From NCBI GenBank assembly GCA_903860995.1, contig CAIOSS010000128.1, positions 1-6,636 of the forward strand: a stretch of 6,636 nt of DNA, given 5' to 3'. This DNA comes from an uncultured delta proteobacterium. GTDB taxonomy: Bacteria; Myxococcota_A; Polyangia; Polyangiales; Ga0077539. A program made the translations under genes and the position numbers. Shown piece by piece: positions 4,757-6,636 of this stretch (positions are counted from its first letter, which is position 1; every line of letters begins with the position of its first letter). The notes under the pieces are model-generated. The model was not told the origin of the DNA, searched no databases, and saw only the letters and a list, made by a program, of their open reading frames with translations.

Positions 4757-6636
4757 AGTGCGCCGGGGTGGCGGCCTGGACGACCGCGGCGGTGTCGGGG
4801 TTGCCCTGCATCCGGCCGAGCCGCTGCAGGTACGCGATGAGGGCCACGGCCTCGCTGTCGGCGGCGACGCGTGCGCCGTTGGCGCGGAGGTCCTCGGCGA
4901 TGGCGTTCGCCTCGGCGGTCGCGATCTGGCGCGCCGCGTTGATCTGCGCGGCGGGGTAGGGGACGCCCACCGTGCGCATCGCCTCGAGCTTGCCGGCCGT
5001 CGCCGAGAGGTCGACGCGCGCCGTGGCGAGGTGCGTGTACGCCGGCATGTTGGAGCCCGGCGAGGTCGAGCGGGGGTCGGCCAGGTGGCGCAGGTGCCAG
5101 AGGTTCGGGTAGCGCCCGCCCTCGCGGGCGAGGTCCGGCCCGGTGCGCTTCGAGCCCCACTGGAAGGGGTGGTCGAAGATGGACTCCTCCAGGCGCGAGG
5201 GCTCGCCGTAGCGGATCGTCTCGGCCCGCATCGGCCGGATCATCTGCGAGTGGCAGTTGTAGCAACCCTCGCGGATGTAAATGTCCCGGCCCTCGAGCTC
5301 GAGCGGGGTGTACGGCCGCGTGCGGACGGTGCGCGCCTCCTCGCGGTTGATCACCAGCGACGGGATGAGCTCCGCCACGCCGCCGACGAAGACCGCCAGC
5401 ACGGTGAGCACGGTGAAGACCACCGCGCGCCCCTCGACCAGGCGGTGCCAGCTCGGGCCCTTGTCGTCGCTCGAGAGCTGCACCGCGATGACGCCCGCGA
5501 CGGCCACGAAGAGCCCGATGCAGGCGAACAGCATGCTCGCGACGTTGGACATCACCGCGAGCGACATGAAGATCGTCACCACGATGGCGGTGAGCACCAC
5601 CGGCGTGCCGAAGGCCACGCGCCACCAGGGCACGGTGTCTGGCGCGGGGACGGCGTCGACGACCATCGCCTCGCCGTCGGTGGCCTCGCCCGAGCGGGCG
5701 GTGCGCCAGAGGTTCCAGGCCATGAGGCAGAAGCCGCCGAGGTACATCGTGCCGCCGACGAGGCGGGTCCAGTACATCGGGCGGATCGCGATGAGGGTCT
5801 CGACGAAGTTCGGGTACGTGAGCGAGCCCTGGTCGTTGACCGCGCGCCACATGAGGCCCTGCGTGATGCCGCCGACCCACATCGAGATCACGTAGAGGAG
5901 GATCCCGACGGTGCCGACCCAGAAGTGGATGTCCGCGGCGGCCTTGGAGTGGAGCTTGGTGTTGTAGAGCCGCGGCACGAGCCAGTAGAAGAGCCCGGCG
6001 GCCATGAAGCCGTTCCAGCCGAGGGCGCCCTCGTGGACGTGGCCGACGATCCAGTCGGTGTAGTGGGCGAGGCCGTTGACCGACTTGATCGAGAGCAGCG
6101 GGCCCTCGAACGTCGCCATGCCGTAGAAGGTCACGGCGGCCACGAAGAACTTCAGCACCGGGTCGACGCGGACCTTGTCCCAGGCGCCGCGGAGCGTGAG
6201 CAGGCCGTTGAGCATGCCGCCCCAGCTCGGGGCCCAGAGCATGACCGAGAAGACCATCCCGAGGGTCTGCGCCCACTCCGGCAGGGCCGTGTAGAGCAGG
6301 TGGTGCGGCCCAGCCCAGATGTACACGAACACCAGCGCCCAGAAGTGGATCACCGAGAGGCGGTACGAGTAGACAGGCCTCCCCGCGGCCTTCGGGAGGA
6401 AGTAGTACATGATCCCGAGGACCGGGGTCGTGAGGAAGAACGCGACGGCGTTGTGGCCGTACCACCACTGGGTGAGCGCGTCCTGCACGCCGCCGAAGAG
6501 CGAGTAGCTCTTGAGCGGGCTCCACGGCATCGCGAGGTTGTTGACGATGTAGAGCATCGCCACGGTCACGATGGTCGCGATGTAGAACCACAGCGCGACG
6601 TAGAGGTGCTTCTCTCGCCGCTTCGCGAGGGTCCAG
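4755..6636 (-). CDS. ccoNO: Fused cbb3-type cytochrome c oxidase subunits I and II (CcoN-CcoO), partial at the N-terminus
   Basis: The 626 visible codons continue past the right edge with no start in view. Residues about 1-315 are CcoN, the O2-reducing subunit: WWYGHNAV with the first CuB histidine (His61), YSYRLS (89-94), YIWAGPHH with the Tyr (105) that cross-links to a CuB histidine and two more CuB ligands (His111, 112), TFEGP, and GHVH (198-201), whose histidines bind haem b3 and haem b. About 320-390 is a linker with two apparent extra membrane segments. Residues about 400-626 are CcoO: one anchoring helix (about 402-427), CYNCHSQMIRP (458-468) binding haem c, WGSKRTGPDLAREGGRY and SNMPAY with the ligand methionine (530). 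No stop or restart separates the two parts, so it is one polypeptide. The missing start of CcoN should hold the other haem b histidine. First of at least four co-transcribed genes here. Confidence 0.95.
   Translation of the reverse strand, partial: WTLAKRREKHLYVALWFYIATIVTVAMLYIVNNLAMPWSPLKSYSLFGGVQDALTQWWYGHNAVAFFLTTPVLGIMYYFLPKAAGRPVYSYRLSVIHFWALVFVYIWAGPHHLLYTALPEWAQTLGMVFSVMLWAPSWGGMLNGLLTLRGAWDKVRVDPVLKFFVAAVTFYGMATFEGPLLSIKSVNGLAHYTDWIVGHVHEGALGWNGFMAAGLFYWLVPRLYNTKLHSKAAADIHFWVGTVGILLYVISMWVGGITQGLMWRAVNDQGSLTYPNFVETLIAIRPMYWTRLVGGTMYLGGFCLMAWNLWRTARSGEATDGEAMVVDAVPAPDTVPWWRVAFGTPVVLTAIVVTIFMSLAVMSNVASMLFACIGLFVAVAGVIAVQLSSDDKGPSWHRLVEGRAVVFTVLTVLAVFVGGVAELIPSLVINREEARTVRTRPYTPLELEGRDIYIREGCYNCHSQMIRPMRAETIRYGEPSRLEESIFDHPFQWGSKRTGPDLAREGGRYPNLWHLRHLADPRSTSPGSNMPAYTHLATARVDLSATAGKLEAMRTVGVPYPAAQINAARQIATAEANAIAEDLRANGARVAADSEAVALIAYLQRLGRMQGNPDTAAVVQAATPAH

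Noticed and set aside
6567..6569. GTG at 6569 as the start of ccoNO
   Set aside because: The frame stays open upstream with CcoN-like sequence (LYVALWFYIATI) to the window edge, and a start here would remove the N-terminal helices and a haem b ligand. The gene is simply cut by the window.
4321..6591. A 756-codon minus-strand frame overlapping ccoNO
   Set aside because: It runs in another frame of the same strand across ccoNO, is rich in Arg/Pro/His/Gly and lacks any family motif, while the ccoNO frame has all oxidase ligands.
1..6636. tRNA, rRNA, CRISPR array, insertion sequence, phage or toxin-antitoxin genes
   Set aside because: I looked for repeat-spacer patterns, terminal inverted repeats, transposase-like motifs and cloverleaf sequences and saw none. 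Nearly all bases are accounted for by ordinary genes.

Overview
The window is high-GC bacterial DNA (roughly 70% G+C by eye), densely packed and strongly biased to G/C in third codon positions. The organism cannot be identified from this sequence alone. A fused cbb3 oxidase CcoN-CcoO subunit, a short one-haem CcoP and the high G+C together suggest a high-GC lineage outside the classical alpha/beta/gammaproteobacterial cbb3 layout; Myxococcota is my best guess, and it is only a guess.

Left part (1-2574). The N-terminal 248 codons of an acetyl-CoA hydrolase/4-hydroxybutyrate CoA-transferase family gene run leftward and out of the window. A 92-base divergent spacer (747-838) separates it from a rightward pair: a small P-loop ATPase of the AAA_28/NadR-kinase-like type (839-1465), then a zinc-independent-looking medium-chain dehydrogenase/quinone oxidoreductase (1447-2574). 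The pair overlaps by 19 bases if the GTG start with the good Shine-Dalgarno site is right, so the two are probably co-translated.

Right part (2607-6636, all minus strand). This is a cbb3-type (C-family haem-copper) cytochrome c oxidase operon. In transcription order it reads ccoNO (fused, 5' end outside the window), ccoQ (59 aa), ccoP (short, one haem c) and ccoG. Junctions are tight: the AGGAG of ccoQ overlaps the ccoNO stop, ccoQ overlaps ccoP by 11 bases, and ccoP and ccoG are 5 bases apart. CcoN reduces O2 at the haem b3-CuB centre. The CcoO domain and CcoP deliver electrons through c-type haems, CcoQ is a small single-helix subunit, and CcoG is the membrane Fe-S protein that handles copper for CuB assembly. 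The operon ends at 2607, facing the dehydrogenase gene across only 32 bases, so no ccoH, ccoI or ccoS follows ccoG here.

I found no wholly new system. The points most worth a second look are the oxidase architecture (N-O fusion with an apparent extra pair of membrane segments in the linker, plus a one-haem CcoP) and the ATPase-dehydrogenase pair of unknown function. I saw no tRNA, rRNA, CRISPR array, insertion sequence or long repeat.
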